This document shows, piece by piece, positions 37,148-43,579 of a stretch of DNA of 64,000 bases. Each line of letters opens with the position of its first letter. Position 1 is the stretch's first letter. Position numbers and translations under genes: made by a program. The stretch spans positions 35,359,001 through 35,423,000 of the forward strand of contig JAYKKT010000090.1 of the NCBI GenBank assembly GCA_036023115.1, given 5' to 3'. This DNA comes from Brasenia schreberi (Eukaryota > Streptophyta > Magnoliopsida > Nymphaeales > Cabombaceae). A model generated the notes under the pieces. It had not been told where the DNA came from. It did not search any database and saw nothing but the letters and a program-made list of their open reading frames with translations.

Positions 37148-37726
37148 TATAGAGAGAGAGAAGGAAAGGAAGGGCTAAACAATATTTCGAAACGTATCCC
37201 GCGCAACAAATTGTTTACTAACTCATTCATGGGGAGCACCATTACTCCAAAATTGTTAGAGAGACAAAAGGAAAAGGCGGAAAGGAAATATTAAAAGCAA
37301 GCTTTTCAAAACACATCCCGTACTGATAATTTTCAACAAATTCTTTAGAACGTTCATGGTTTCCACCATCAATCCCAAATTAAGAGAGGAGGGGGAAAAG
37401 AAAAGGAACGGAAAGAATGAGAAGATGAAAGAAGAGCAACGTACGTCGGGGACGTGCTTGCAGACAGGGGCGTCGTAGAGCGCGGCCGGGTCGCAGGAGT
37501 TCCACTTGCGGTAGCGGGATTCGAAATCTAATTCCATCAAATGCCCCGTCACCGACGTCATGAGCATCCGGCATTGTTGGCCCCTGATCACGTACTCGAA
37601 CTCATACACGCGGTTGTATCGCGATCTGCCTTCCCTGGACCTCGGGTTGGCCGTGCGCGAAAGTATCGACGACACTGACCGCGCCACAGATGGCTTCTCC
37701 GCCACGTTCAGCACCCAAACCACCAT
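2355..37726 (-). CDS. TOP3A: DNA topoisomerase 3-alpha, 5' thirteen exons (partial)
   Basis: Type IA topoisomerase that, with RecQ helicase and RMI1, dissolves double Holliday junctions in the nucleus. Exons, all minus strand: 37445-37726, 34947-35125, 34772-34844, 34366-34488, 34171-34292, 34002-34074, 33685-33801, 31396-31479, 16237-16420, 16016-16164, 4763-4837, 4393-4482, 2355-2459. The frame stays open through every junction (about 552 residues); plant TOP3A proteins are longer, so the C-terminal zinc-finger part lies left of the window. Seen: the N-terminal motif [11 protein letters not shown], the Toprim acidic triad in LDCDREGEN (D118, D120, E122), and the catalytic tyrosine in SYPRTETD (about Y336). 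Exon 13 ends at SPTNL before a GT donor. The exon 8 donor (GTTGGT) is weak. Start: Met at 37726 has a good context (G at -3 and +4); an in-frame upstream Met at 37864 is weaker. Introns 8 (15.0 kb) and 10 (11.2 kb) are full of transposons. Confidence 0.94.
2460..4392. other. TOP3A intron 12 (1.9 kb)
   Basis: AT-rich intron. The only recognisable insert is a 3' tail of the RTE family at about 2952-2998. A 66-codon frame at 3763-3963 has no family resemblance and is treated as chance. Confidence 0.75.
2952..2998 (+). mobile_element. RTE LINE 3' tail fragment
   Basis: Matches the common tail of the RTE copies here: AGCCAACCCCACCTAGTG followed by GGGAAAAGGCTTAGTTAAG. Only about 45 bases remain. 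Confidence 0.6.
4393..4482 (-). CDS. TOP3A: TOP3A exon 12
   Basis: Thirty codons including [18 protein letters not shown]. Acceptor TTGCAG and donor GTGAGA are both good, phase 0. Confidence 0.92.
4763..4837 (-). CDS. TOP3A: TOP3A exon 11
   Basis: Twenty-five codons, [20 protein letters not shown] and following, between a clear acceptor (GCTGCAG) and the donor GTTTGC. It is separated from exon 10 by the transposon-filled 11.2-kb intron. Confidence 0.9.
5075..5490 (+). repeat. Copia 1 5' LTR
   Basis: Starts TGTTAAAACATG and ends CTTACA directly before the primer-binding site. It contains a core promoter TATAAATA at 5283-5290 after a CT-rich tract. A diverged relative occurs as a solo LTR at 58210-58591. 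Confidence 0.88.
5491..5503 (+). other. Copia 1 primer-binding site
   Basis: TGGTATCAGAACC, one or two bases away from the usual plant copia primer site complementary to initiator-Met tRNA (TGGTATCAGAGC). Confidence 0.85.
9262..9474 (+). repeat. Copia 1 3' LTR, truncated
   Basis: Begins TGTTAAAACATG like the 5' LTR and follows it through the TATAAATAGAG segment. Similarity then stops abruptly, so about 200 bases are missing and no target duplication can be read on this side. Confidence 0.82.
9650..10802 (-). pseudogene. RTE LINE copy A, 5'-truncated
   Basis: 3' part of an RTE-type LINE in reverse. The tail (CAACAACAACTAAGCC at about 9651) and the C-terminal frame (9678-10010, MRILHVADPV-like end with [14 protein letters not shown]) are followed by reverse transcriptase pieces (10230-10457 with [10 protein letters not shown]; 10476-10832 with [11 protein letters not shown]). 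Stops and a frameshift separate the pieces. Similarity to copy B ends near 10802, so endonuclease and head are missing, a typical 5' truncation. Confidence 0.85.
10864..14133 (+). mobile_element. RTE LINE copy B, full length, nearly intact
   Basis: Non-LTR retrotransposon of the plant RTE type, 3270 bp, from the conserved head (ACTCCGCCCATG) to a (TTG)n tail. It is bounded by a perfect 17-bp target duplication, TCAGTTATACAAGTTCA, at 10847-10863 and 14134-14150. It lies in TOP3A intron 10 against the gene's direction, directly next to copy A. The head contains three potential hairpins (10871-10896, 10897-10912, 10939-10967). One long frame encodes endonuclease and reverse transcriptase. Confidence 0.95.
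11221..14094 (+). pseudogene. RTE LINE ORF: AP endonuclease + reverse transcriptase, one frameshift
   Basis: Encodes the replication protein of copy B. The N-terminal apurinic-type endonuclease shows [11 protein letters not shown], the Glu of [27 protein letters not shown] and [11 protein letters not shown]. Reverse transcriptase has [41 protein letters not shown] and the catalytic [10 protein letters not shown]. The C terminus has [16 protein letters not shown] and [13 protein letters not shown]. No protease, integrase or RNase H is seen. The frame is open from a GTG at 11092 to 13959; the Met at 11221 ([18 protein letters not shown]) is the likelier start. Comparison with copies A and E shows a 10-bp loss near 13917 that shifts the frame; the original stop is at about 14092-14094 (VADPV). 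One codon is also missing near 12874. Confidence 0.9.
14285..15640 (+). pseudogene. RTE LINE copy C, old and 5'-truncated
   Basis: Decayed relative of copy B lying 150 bp after it in the same direction. Recognisable pieces are [20 protein letters not shown] (14284-14472) and [19 protein letters not shown] with [16 protein letters not shown] (14758-15030). Much of the reverse transcriptase end is deleted or rearranged. The tail is interrupted by the short derivative at 15316-15512, and the final GGAAAAGGCTTAGTTGTTG is at about 15615. Confidence 0.82.
15316..15512 (+). mobile_element. Short internally deleted RTE derivative (head + tail only)
   Basis: 197 bp: about 110 bases match the RTE 5' head (CTCCGCCTATGTAAGGAATC through the TCCGAC/GTCGGA hairpin) and are joined directly to the last 60 or so bases of the 3' tail (CCCATCTAGTATGGGAAAAG, TTGTAG repeats). 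It is flanked by the 19-bp duplication TAACTGCTAGCATGACACA at 15297-15315 and 15513-15531, which shows it moved as a unit into old copy C. The core of the duplicated sequence occurs once more at about 15542-15559. No coding capacity remains, so it would need the proteins of a full-length RTE. Confidence 0.85.
16016..16420 (-). CDS. TOP3A: TOP3A exons 9 and 10
   Basis: Exon 9 (16237-16420) encodes [15 protein letters not shown] and [15 protein letters not shown], a highly conserved part of the gate domain. Exon 10 (16016-16164) encodes [20 protein letters not shown] and the TVEIDIAGE segment. They are separated by a 72-bp intron. With donor GTGACA and acceptor CTAG the phases close (1 then 0) and add the residues AYVSQMWQ between the two parts. 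A GC-AG alternative (donor GCATGT, acceptor GGCAG) would omit most of these, so this junction should be confirmed with cDNA. Confidence 0.88.
16690..17060 (-). pseudogene. Copia RNase H fragment
   Basis: Reverse-strand frames show [16 protein letters not shown], the RNase H signature of copia elements, preceded by a decayed [12 protein letters not shown] segment. Frameshifts and stops are frequent and no LTR was found. It lies in TOP3A intron 8. Confidence 0.65.
19727..20063 (-). repeat. Copia 2 3' LTR
   Basis: 337 bp; in element orientation it starts TGGTAGAAGACGTG after a purine-rich tract (TTAAGGGGAG) and ends AATTTCACA. It aligns with the other LTR throughout. Confidence 0.88.
24381..24700 (-). 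repeat. Copia 2 5' LTR
   Basis: 320 bp; in element orientation it starts TGTTAGAAGACATG and ends AATTTCACA. The primer site TGGTATCAAAGC follows immediately. Confidence 0.88.
25690..25815 (-). pseudogene. Copia reverse transcriptase fragment
   Basis: The reverse strand reads [20 protein letters not shown] and, after a stop, [13 protein letters not shown], resembling the conserved WVYKVK...ERYKARLVAKG...ETFAPV region of copia reverse transcriptase. No LTRs were found. Confidence 0.6.
25816..27198. other. TOP3A intron 8, unassigned part
   Basis: No gene is recognised. A CT-rich tract (25960-26032) creates artificial Arg/Glu-rich frames on the reverse strand. The segment around 25875-25950 (GGGCCAGAATGGCCCTGG) resembles the GGCC-rich part of the copia 1 type LTRs but could not be delimited. 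The rest is AT-rich. Confidence 0.5.
27328..30579 (-). mobile_element. RTE LINE copy E, full length, mutated
   Basis: 3252 bp in reverse, tail at 27328 and head ending ACTCCGCCC at 30579. The 17-bp flanks CGGATCTATAACCCATA (27311-27327) and CGGGTCTATAACCCATA (30580-30596) match at 16 positions. The coding region is broken: C-terminal piece 27404-27688 ([14 protein letters not shown]), reverse transcriptase pieces 27876-28163 ([16 protein letters not shown]) and 28181-28432 ([14 protein letters not shown]), endonuclease piece 29541-29930 ([17 protein letters not shown]). It is close to copy B in sequence. It is nested in the hAT-like element and lies in the same direction as TOP3A. Confidence 0.92.
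30620..30975. repeat. TA-rich low-complexity tract
   Basis: Almost entirely TATATA with scattered CATATG and short A runs. It lies inside the hAT-like element and produces artificial Tyr/Ile frames on both strands. Confidence 0.9.
30865..31180. repeat. 158-bp tandem duplication of a transposon end
   Basis: The block from a TACATATG segment through GGGCTGGGCCGGGCCAAC, TTGACATCACTA and GAGTTTGTGCAGG occurs twice in tandem (about 30865-31022 and 31023-31180). The duplicated block includes the right terminal repeat of the hAT-like element and its flanking target duplication, so it arose after insertion. Confidence 0.88.
31396..31479 (-). CDS. TOP3A: TOP3A exon 8 with the catalytic tyrosine
   Basis: Twenty-eight codons containing [14 protein letters not shown]; the tyrosine of SYPRTETD is the nucleophile of type IA topoisomerases. 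The acceptor CCCCAG is clear. The donor, read as GTTGGT after the codon for His, is weak, but it joins TDLH to [10 protein letters not shown] in exon 9, as the family alignment requires. Confidence 0.9.
31690..31868. mobile_element. hAT-type MITE
   Basis: 179 bp. The left end CAATGGCAGATCTACATGG and the reverse-complemented right end CAGTGGCAGATCTAGAAAAT are inverted repeats. The flanks TGTAGGGG (31682-31689) and TGTAAGGG (31869-31876) match 7 of 8, as expected for hAT. The inside has C- and G-runs and no coding capacity. It lies in TOP3A intron 7. Confidence 0.82.
31877..33684. other. TOP3A intron 7, remainder
   Basis: Intron sequence of ordinary composition. No further element or exon was recognised. 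Confidence 0.6.
33685..35125 (-). CDS. TOP3A: TOP3A exons 2-7 cluster
   Basis: Six exons with short introns (73-283 bp). Exon 2 (34947-35125) carries the metal-binding LDCDREGEN motif and RAHFSALID. Exon 3 (34772-34844) carries EIHEAAQN. Exon 4 (34366-34488) carries [15 protein letters not shown]. Exon 5 (34171-34292) starts [14 protein letters not shown]. Exon 6 (34002-34074) carries [17 protein letters not shown]. Exon 7 (33685-33801) carries [17 protein letters not shown] and SSEHTMK. The splice phases 2/0 and 2/0 close exactly. One oddity is Met at the exon 5/6 junction codon, where I expect Arg in relatives. Confidence 0.93.
35929..35990 (+). mobile_element. RTE LINE 3' tail fragment
   Basis: GCCGACCCCATCTAGTATGG followed by the GGCTTAGTTGTTG tail and a second TTG run. 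It lies in TOP3A intron 1. Confidence 0.75.
36060..37058 (+). pseudogene. RTE LINE remnant with internal triplication
   Basis: Decayed plus-strand RTE from the region after the catalytic FADD (TTGTGTTAGGGGATGAGCC at 36089, AAAGACAAAATATATGAAAT, ATTGACACGCATTG) to the tail near 37045 (GGAAAAGGCTTAGTTG). Within it a block of about 160 bp is present three times, starting at about 36171, 36332 and 36491. Stops are frequent in all frames. Confidence 0.75.
37103..37146. repeat. (GA)n microsatellite
   Basis: About 22 GA units in TOP3A intron 1, just after the RTE remnant. It creates an artificial (RE)n reading frame. Confidence 0.93.
37445..37726 (-). CDS. TOP3A: TOP3A exon 1
   Basis: Encodes residues 1-94, beginning [18 protein letters not shown], with the first half of the Toprim domain and the [14 protein letters not shown] segment. 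It ends CKHVPD before the donor GTACGT, phase 0. The exon is markedly GC-rich compared with its AT-rich surroundings. The open frame continues upstream to a Met at 37864. Confidence 0.93.
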
Positions 37727-37880
37727 CGCCTGCCACCACCCACGGCCGACGCACCTTCCAACCGCCGCTGCAGTTTCTTCTCCCTCTTCTTTTTCTCGGT
37801 TACGAAGGGAGGCGGGGGCGGGTAACGCTACCAAGGCAACCGCGTGCCTCCAAAATTTACACATACGCTGACATTATGAC
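37727..37880 (-). promoter_or_regulatory. TOP3A 5' leader or N-terminal extension
   Basis: GC-rich sequence with an open frame continuous with exon 1. An upstream Met at 37864 in a weak context (C at -3) could add 46 residues, of which the first 21 are free of acidic residues and contain Lys, Arg and His. No TATA box was recognised. An RTE remnant begins within about 20 bases of this ATG. Confidence 0.45.
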
Positions 37881-38060
37881 TAGAAACCAACTACGTCTTG
37901 CCCTGCGGGTATGTAGATCCATAGTCGTGTTGTGTTGATCGTGTCATACTAGCATTTAACTCGATAAAAGCAAAATTCTTTTTTGTCAATTCCTTTGTTA
38001 GAAGTCTGTTCTTTGACCTCATTTTAAGTGTCACTGTTTAGTTTCTCATGCGTTCTCTTA
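37880..38060 (-). mobile_element. Decayed RTE LINE tail
   Basis: Resembles the reverse-strand tail of the other copies in order and spacing: AACCAACTACGTCTTGCCC, GTAGATCCATAG, then CGTGTCATACTAGCATTTAA and an AATTC...CCTTTG segment. Divergence is high. Confidence 0.5.
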
Positions 38061-38198
38061 GTGGAGTTTCGATTAGATTTCTCACCATGTATCACAATCT
38101 CTTATTGCAACTAATTTCTTATATACATTCTAAAACAAAAACAAGCGTTGAAGAGCAATTTGTAGGGTCACCTCAAAATAGAAGAAACAAAAAGCTTA

Positions 38199-39232
38199 AT
38201 GAGATTTAATATAGTGTTTAGTACATTTTGGAACTCACATGTTAAACTTTCGAGGATTACATATCTTTTAGTGAAAAATTTGAGATTGACTTATAGCGAG
38301 GATAAATTATCTATGAGTTATCCTTTTGAAGCCATAGATATGGCAAAAAAAGTCTCTAAAAGCAATTTCAATAGAACAAAGAGAGATTATTTGCTTGATA
38401 ATAGATGAACAAACAATTATATCAGCCTATTCATGTAGCAACTTATTACATAAATCCAACATTCATGTATTATGTAAGTTTTAAAATGGACGGTCACGTA
38501 AACCGAAGTATCATTGATTGTATAAACAAATTAGTCTCTCATGAGAGTAGAATAGATGTTATACATCGAGAGATGGAGTTTTACGATAATGCTCTTGCTT
38601 GCTTTTAGTCATTTGCAACCGCACTAATATGTGCCAAGGTAAACTGTTTATCTTAATATTTAAGTTTCTTAAATCTTATATTTATTGTGGATTAAGTTCT
38701 TCGTGTTTGTCTTTTTTTATTAAATGTTTGGTGGAATAGGTTTGGAAGTAATTGCCCAAAACTTAAAGATTTTGCAGTAAGAGTTTTGAGTCAAACCTAT
38801 AGTGCAACAGGTTATAAAAGGATTGTAGTGTCTTTCAACACATCCACACAAAAAAGCACAACAAGTTGGAATATAAGCGGCTCAATAACTTAGTTTCCAT
38901 CCGTTGTAACATGTGGCTTTGATAGAGGTAATCTTGTATTAGTTATTACTTAAATATTCAATTCAATATTTTATTTTACTTAAATTGTTAATATTATTTA
39001 CTAATTATTTATCGTTCTTTATTGCAGGGAATTAAAAAAGTAAAATTTGAAAGAAACCCAATTTGATCCAATAAGTTTGGATAATTTTGATATATTACAT
39101 TAGTCGATTATGGAATATAATGAATCAAATACGCTCCTAACTGAAGAAGACATTAAATGAATTAATTTAGAAGGAACGCACCAACAATATTATGATAATG
39201 ATTTTGATTTTGATGCAGAAGGTTGTACTTGA
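38199..39232 (+). pseudogene. hAT transposase C-terminal remnant
   Basis: Frames at 38199-38408 and 38405-38608 read PFEAIDMAKKVSKSNFNR and HVATYYINPTFMYYVSF, and 38750-38880 reads PKLKDFAVRVLSQTYSATGY with a shifted STQKSTTSWN-like end. These match the order of the hAT transposase C-terminal half: the H-A-A-Y-Y-L-N-P motif and then the dimerisation domain with VLSQT. Intron-like gaps, stops and frameshifts separate the pieces, and the zinc finger and most of the catalytic domain were not found. It lies upstream of TOP3A, opposite in direction. Confidence 0.75.
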
Positions 39233-41548
39233 TGATCATTATTGCAATGTGTAAATGTATTTTTTTCAATTATGAAAGTTATATTTTTTTCTAAGAATGT
39301 CATGTAATGCTTCAAAATATGTAATTTCTTTTTCAATTATTGAATTGTGAACAATGAATATGTATTAAAATTTTGCATTATATGAATTCTTTGTAATTAT
39401 CATATTTTTTCTATTTTTTTACCAAAATTTTAATATTAAATTATGATACGGGACGATATGATATGATATGTATCATAGACCAAAATGATACACAATACGA
39501 TATGCATCGAATAACACTGGTTAATATGTGACATGGACATTCATTTAAGTGAAAGTCGAGTTGGTACATGGTGCAAGTGTGGATACAATATCTGACATGG
39601 CTAGCTATTTATAACTCTTTTTTATCTTTTGCTGCATTTTATTCAGGATTGACCAATTATTAACTTGTTTGCTGATCATAAATTATGAAAACTGTTATCA
39701 GATATTAAAAATCTTATAATTTAAAAAATATATGTCGAACATTGCTGCCCTGACAATTTCATCATACCCTTTGTACACACCACATCCACACCCATATGTC
39801 ATGGGCATGATAATACTCCGTGTTGCATAATTTTGAAAAATGGCTTATCTTGGTGGATCTGTTGGCCATTATTTAACTCGTAAACTAAGAAGGTAGAAGA
39901 GGTGGCTAGTGATGGTTCATCTATGATGCATATAATGATGTACTTTCATCTAATGCCTAACGAGCAGTGCACTTTTCATTCGGTAGATACCTTATCAATA
40001 TTGCAACTCATGTGCTAGCATGGACGGCTAAACTGCTACATGGTTTCTGATTGGGGTCATTGTGAAGGAACAGGTGTTTATTTTAGGCCGAAGCTAGTTG
40101 GTATGAGATAAAATATCATTTTTATGTTATTCGACATAGATGTCTTATGCTTTATATTGTTAATGATAACGATCGTCCGTTGCCAATAAATCCGTTCAGT
40201 AGGAAAAGATGTGACAAGTCAGGGAAGTATAGACCGATGCAAAAAGTTGTGCAGATTAATAACTGGCACAAAGCATTTTTAGACTGAAGGCAACTCTAAG
40301 GAGCAAGGAGCCTGCTTGATTGATCGGTCCACCATGAATAGCTAAAAGAAAAATCACTTACAAACATGCTGGAGGCCTGTTAACATCTGACCATTTGATT
40401 AATGAGAAGTGGCACACAAAACTGTTGACAGCTGAATGTGGGTTGAAATGTGCATCAGTTGGAAATATTTCTGTCGACATTGTTGATGAAAAGCAGGTTA
40501 ATAATCCTGAACCGAGTAGGCTCTGATTTTGGTAGTTCCTTAAAGCAACATGTATATTTGGGCACATTTTAAATGTTAGGGCCCTTTGCATAATTCCTTG
40601 TGTGTCTTTCATGTTTCTCGTTTGTTGCTTCATTGTTAAGCCTTCTTACAGTTGACCTCCAAACAGCTTTTATTTAATTAGAACCTCAATGATTTTTTCT
40701 TTTAGTAGTACATAGTTCCACATTTACGTGTTATTGGTTATGATCATGCTTGTTTTTGGCAAGTCAAAAATTTCATATGGGCTTAGATTTAGTTCTCTCC
40801 TTGAGAAAACTCCAGTTCAATATGATGTTTTTCTTATCAATATATAGTATGGTAGAGGAAGCACCGATCTGCACTGTCATAGAAGTTGTCTAAGGCAAGG
40901 CATATGCTATGGTCATTGGTGTCATGATAACAAGGAAAGTGCTATAGAAGTAGTTTCTTTGAAGCCAACGATGACAAATATGCTGGAAAGCTAATTTTGT
41001 TGCAGTAGATCTATTTCATTCAGGAACATGGAATGAAAATATTAAAATACTCTTTTCTTCTGGGTCATTTGGTGAAGATTGAAGTTTTGCTCCCAAGACT
41101 CCCTAATCAAATGGGCCTAATGGAAAACGCCTTTTAGACCCATTAGTTGATAGAATTGAAGCTTTTTATCTTTGCAATTGTATGAGGGAACACCTTTTTT
41201 GGCATCTTATATTTTAAAATAGGAGAATAAGAATTGGAGCTTTCGTTTGTCATCTGATGTTTTACAAGAGAAAATAAGCAATCGGGCTTTCTTTTAGGGG
41301 AACTGAGAATAAACCAATGACTCTGTTCAGTTAATTATGGAGGTTAGGTACTCTTATTCAAAAACTTACAGTAAACCTATCACTAGACTCAACTCCTGCA
41401 TAACGAGTCCCTTTAACACATAATTTCACCATCACATGCAGGTTCACCTGAAGATCTTTTCACAATGCTGGGATTTTTCAGATAGTTGTTACCAAGTTCA
41501 CAAGTCCACAAAATTTGCTGGTATGTAAGTTCAGATGTTGGGGGAACG
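39233..41548. other. Intergenic stretch before the TCHQD exon
   Basis: AT-rich, with no gene recognised. The hAT remnant probably extends into its first part. The last kilobase is the presumed promoter region of the exon at 41549, without a clear TATA box. Confidence 0.5.
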
Positions 41549-41714
41549 ATGCAGCTTTACCGCCATCCTTATTCCCTTGACAGCCAGAAGGTTAGACTTG
41601 CATTGGAAGAGAAGGAAATTGATTACATCTCATACCGTATTAATCCTTTGGAGGGCAAGAGCATGGATTCTTCATTCTTCCGCATGAATCCCACTGCAAA
41701 ACTTCCAGTCCTCA
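41549..41714 (+). CDS. TCHQD-class glutathione transferase, isolated exon 1
   Basis: Begins MQLYRHPYSLDSQKVRLALE and continues through INPLEGKSMDSSFFRMNPTA to KLPVL, the thioredoxin-fold half of the plant TCHQD (tetrachlorohydroquinone dehalogenase-like) glutathione transferases. HPYSLDSQKVR holds the expected active-site serine region. The exon ends after A of the next codon before donor GTAATA (phase 1), which fits the usual continuation with Arg. The rest of the protein (about 200 residues, expected as one long open frame) is absent from the plus strand of the whole window. Either the next intron is over 22 kb and spans F3H, or this is a gene fragment. Confidence 0.78.
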
Positions 41715-41878
41715 GTAATACATGTTCTTTCCGATTCTTGCATTTTGCTGAATCATAGAAAGTTTGTGTGTTGTATTACATATTCATAGAATTTCAGGTA
41801 CATACACATATCAGTCTCTGCAAAGAATCACGTTATACATAATCAACGTCTACGGTCTACTTGGAGAACCGGCAAAAC

Positions 41879-41880
<2 letters not shown>

Positions 41881-41923
<43 letters not shown>

Positions 41924-41942
41924 AGAGAGAGAGAGAGAGAGG
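41881..41942. repeat. (TA)n(GA)n microsatellite
   Basis: A TA run of about 40 bases followed by GA units. It starts 167 bases after the TCHQD exon. Confidence 0.93.
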
Positions 41943-42454
41943 GAGAGAAAGTTATATTTTCTTATACCCTTCAAAGTATCCTTCGTTGATGTATCAATAT
42001 TCATATCGCTTGAAGTTACACAATCAACTTTAATGTCATTTTATCTTTACTCTTCATGCACATATTAATGTTGATTTCACCACAATATATTTACTCTTGG
42101 AAATATCGGCGCAAAGTTTATCTGATATCAAATACTAATTCTAAAGAAATTTACATACACATCAAATTGAACAGCTTCTAGAATAAAAATCTATATATCC
42201 TGTGTAAAACTCTGTTGAATTATATACTAGCAGAAGGGTGTAAGATGGAAGATCCCGAAAACTAGCTTCCTCGTTCATTAGATAGAGAAGACCATCAAGA
42301 TTTTGTTAATCATCCTTGAACATCGAACGCTCGGACCTGTTTGAACAACTTGGAAGATTGGATCATGGGGACAGTTTTCCTATGCAACCATATTGGAGAG
42401 TTTGATTTCAATAATAACTTTTTCGTAAAACATTTTACTTGGTTACGGTGAGGA

Positions 42455-42545
42455 GCTGAAACCAGATGCACGCCCTGGGTACCGAACTCATGACCTTCAA
42501 CTGGTGGTGAGTCGACCCTCTAGCCAGGTAAGCTATTGCTTGTAG
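42455..42545 (-). mobile_element. tRNA-derived SINE, family 2
   Basis: On the reverse strand, an A box-like CTTACCTGGCTAGAGGG, then a B box-like GGTCATGAGTTCGGTACCC, then GGGCGTGCATCTGG. The same arrangement occurs at 44941, 47843, 62095 and 62255. Confidence 0.7.
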
Positions 42546-43333
42546 TGCGATTATGTGGTATTACATTAATGATCAAGACAGACAAATGTTGGGTGGAAAT
42601 AATACATAAAACATTATCTGGTTATTTTAGATTTAAATGCGGGTAGAACTTGTGATTGTTAGAATGGAGACTAAGAATCCATGCGGCAGACTCCACAAAC
42701 TAAAAGTGAGCTTTATTTTGGTTCTGGTTGGTCCTTGCTGCAATGCTCTTCAAGACATATATCTTCAAACAAGAAAAGAATAAGGAGGTAGACCGGTTTC
42801 ATTGCAGCAATCTAGACTCCTGTTCGTTCTTGCTGATCAGATTCGCTCTTCCGATCGAGTGAGCAGCAGCAGAAGCCAAACAGCCTCTCGTACTATAAGT
42901 ATTGTTGGTCGCAACTACAAGCATTGGTTGGGAGACCATAGATTTCTGCAGTCCCCACCTCCCGTCGATAGACCTCCCCGTCCGGCAGAGAGACGGAATT
43001 CTTTCCGGGATCAGGGCTTTTTTTCCCACACTACACAAGGATCAGGAGCCCAGAAGGAGATTCACGTAGCCCCCATCACCTTGTTGTTTTGGCAGTTCAC
43101 GTGAGCCACTTCATAATTAAAGCATGCACATGAAAGACAAGAGAGGAAGGAGGATGAACATTGTAATAACGACGACATCAAATATTTTATTCAAAGGCAG
43201 ACGGAAATGTAGCACATGCATGCTGCTAATAGGCATCTTCATATACGAGCCATTACATACAAACACATAATCAGCTTCTACAGCTCTAAAGCAACTACAT
43301 TAACTTGTTTTGCAAGCCAAAGAGACGGTGCTT
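42546..43333. other. Region downstream of F3H
   Basis: No recognised gene. Overlapping frames on both strands at 42799-43104 resemble no family known to me. The sequence near 42830-43070 is less AT-rich than its surroundings and could be a fragment of an unknown gene. The 3' untranslated region of F3H probably lies at about 43150-43333. Confidence 0.4.
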
Positions 43334-43579
43334 CTAGGCCTTGACTTGTGCTTTCTCTCGCTCTTTGGCTACTTCAACATCGTAGGCCATCTTCCTCTTG
43401 TACATCTCTTCAAAGGTAATGGGCTCATCAAGTATGGGCTTCTCACCCTCGGCCAGCTTCAATGGGTAAACAATGGCTTCCTGTGCTGGATACTGGAACG
43501 CAGCAACGGACAGACGGCTGCAATTTGAGTTCACCACAACACGGTGCTCGACGCTCTCAAACCTTCCGTTGCTCAAATA
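43334..43579 (-). CDS. F3H: F3H last exon
   Basis: Eighty-one codons: [47 protein letters not shown] and a TAG stop at 43334-43336. It carries the third iron ligand and the 2-oxoglutarate-binding Arg and Ser. Confidence 0.93.
   Translation of the reverse strand, partial: YLSNGRFESVEHRVVVNSNCSRLSVAAFQYPAQEAIVYPLKLAEGEKPILDEPITFEEMYKRKMAYDVEVAKEREKAQVKA

Noticed and set aside
37560..37938. Plus-strand proteins opposite TOP3A exon 1
   Set aside because: They are antisense frames of a GC-rich exon with no family resemblance.
42799..43104. A gene on either strand near 42.8-43.1 kb
   Set aside because: Both overlapping frames lack recognisable domains; the base composition alone is not enough.
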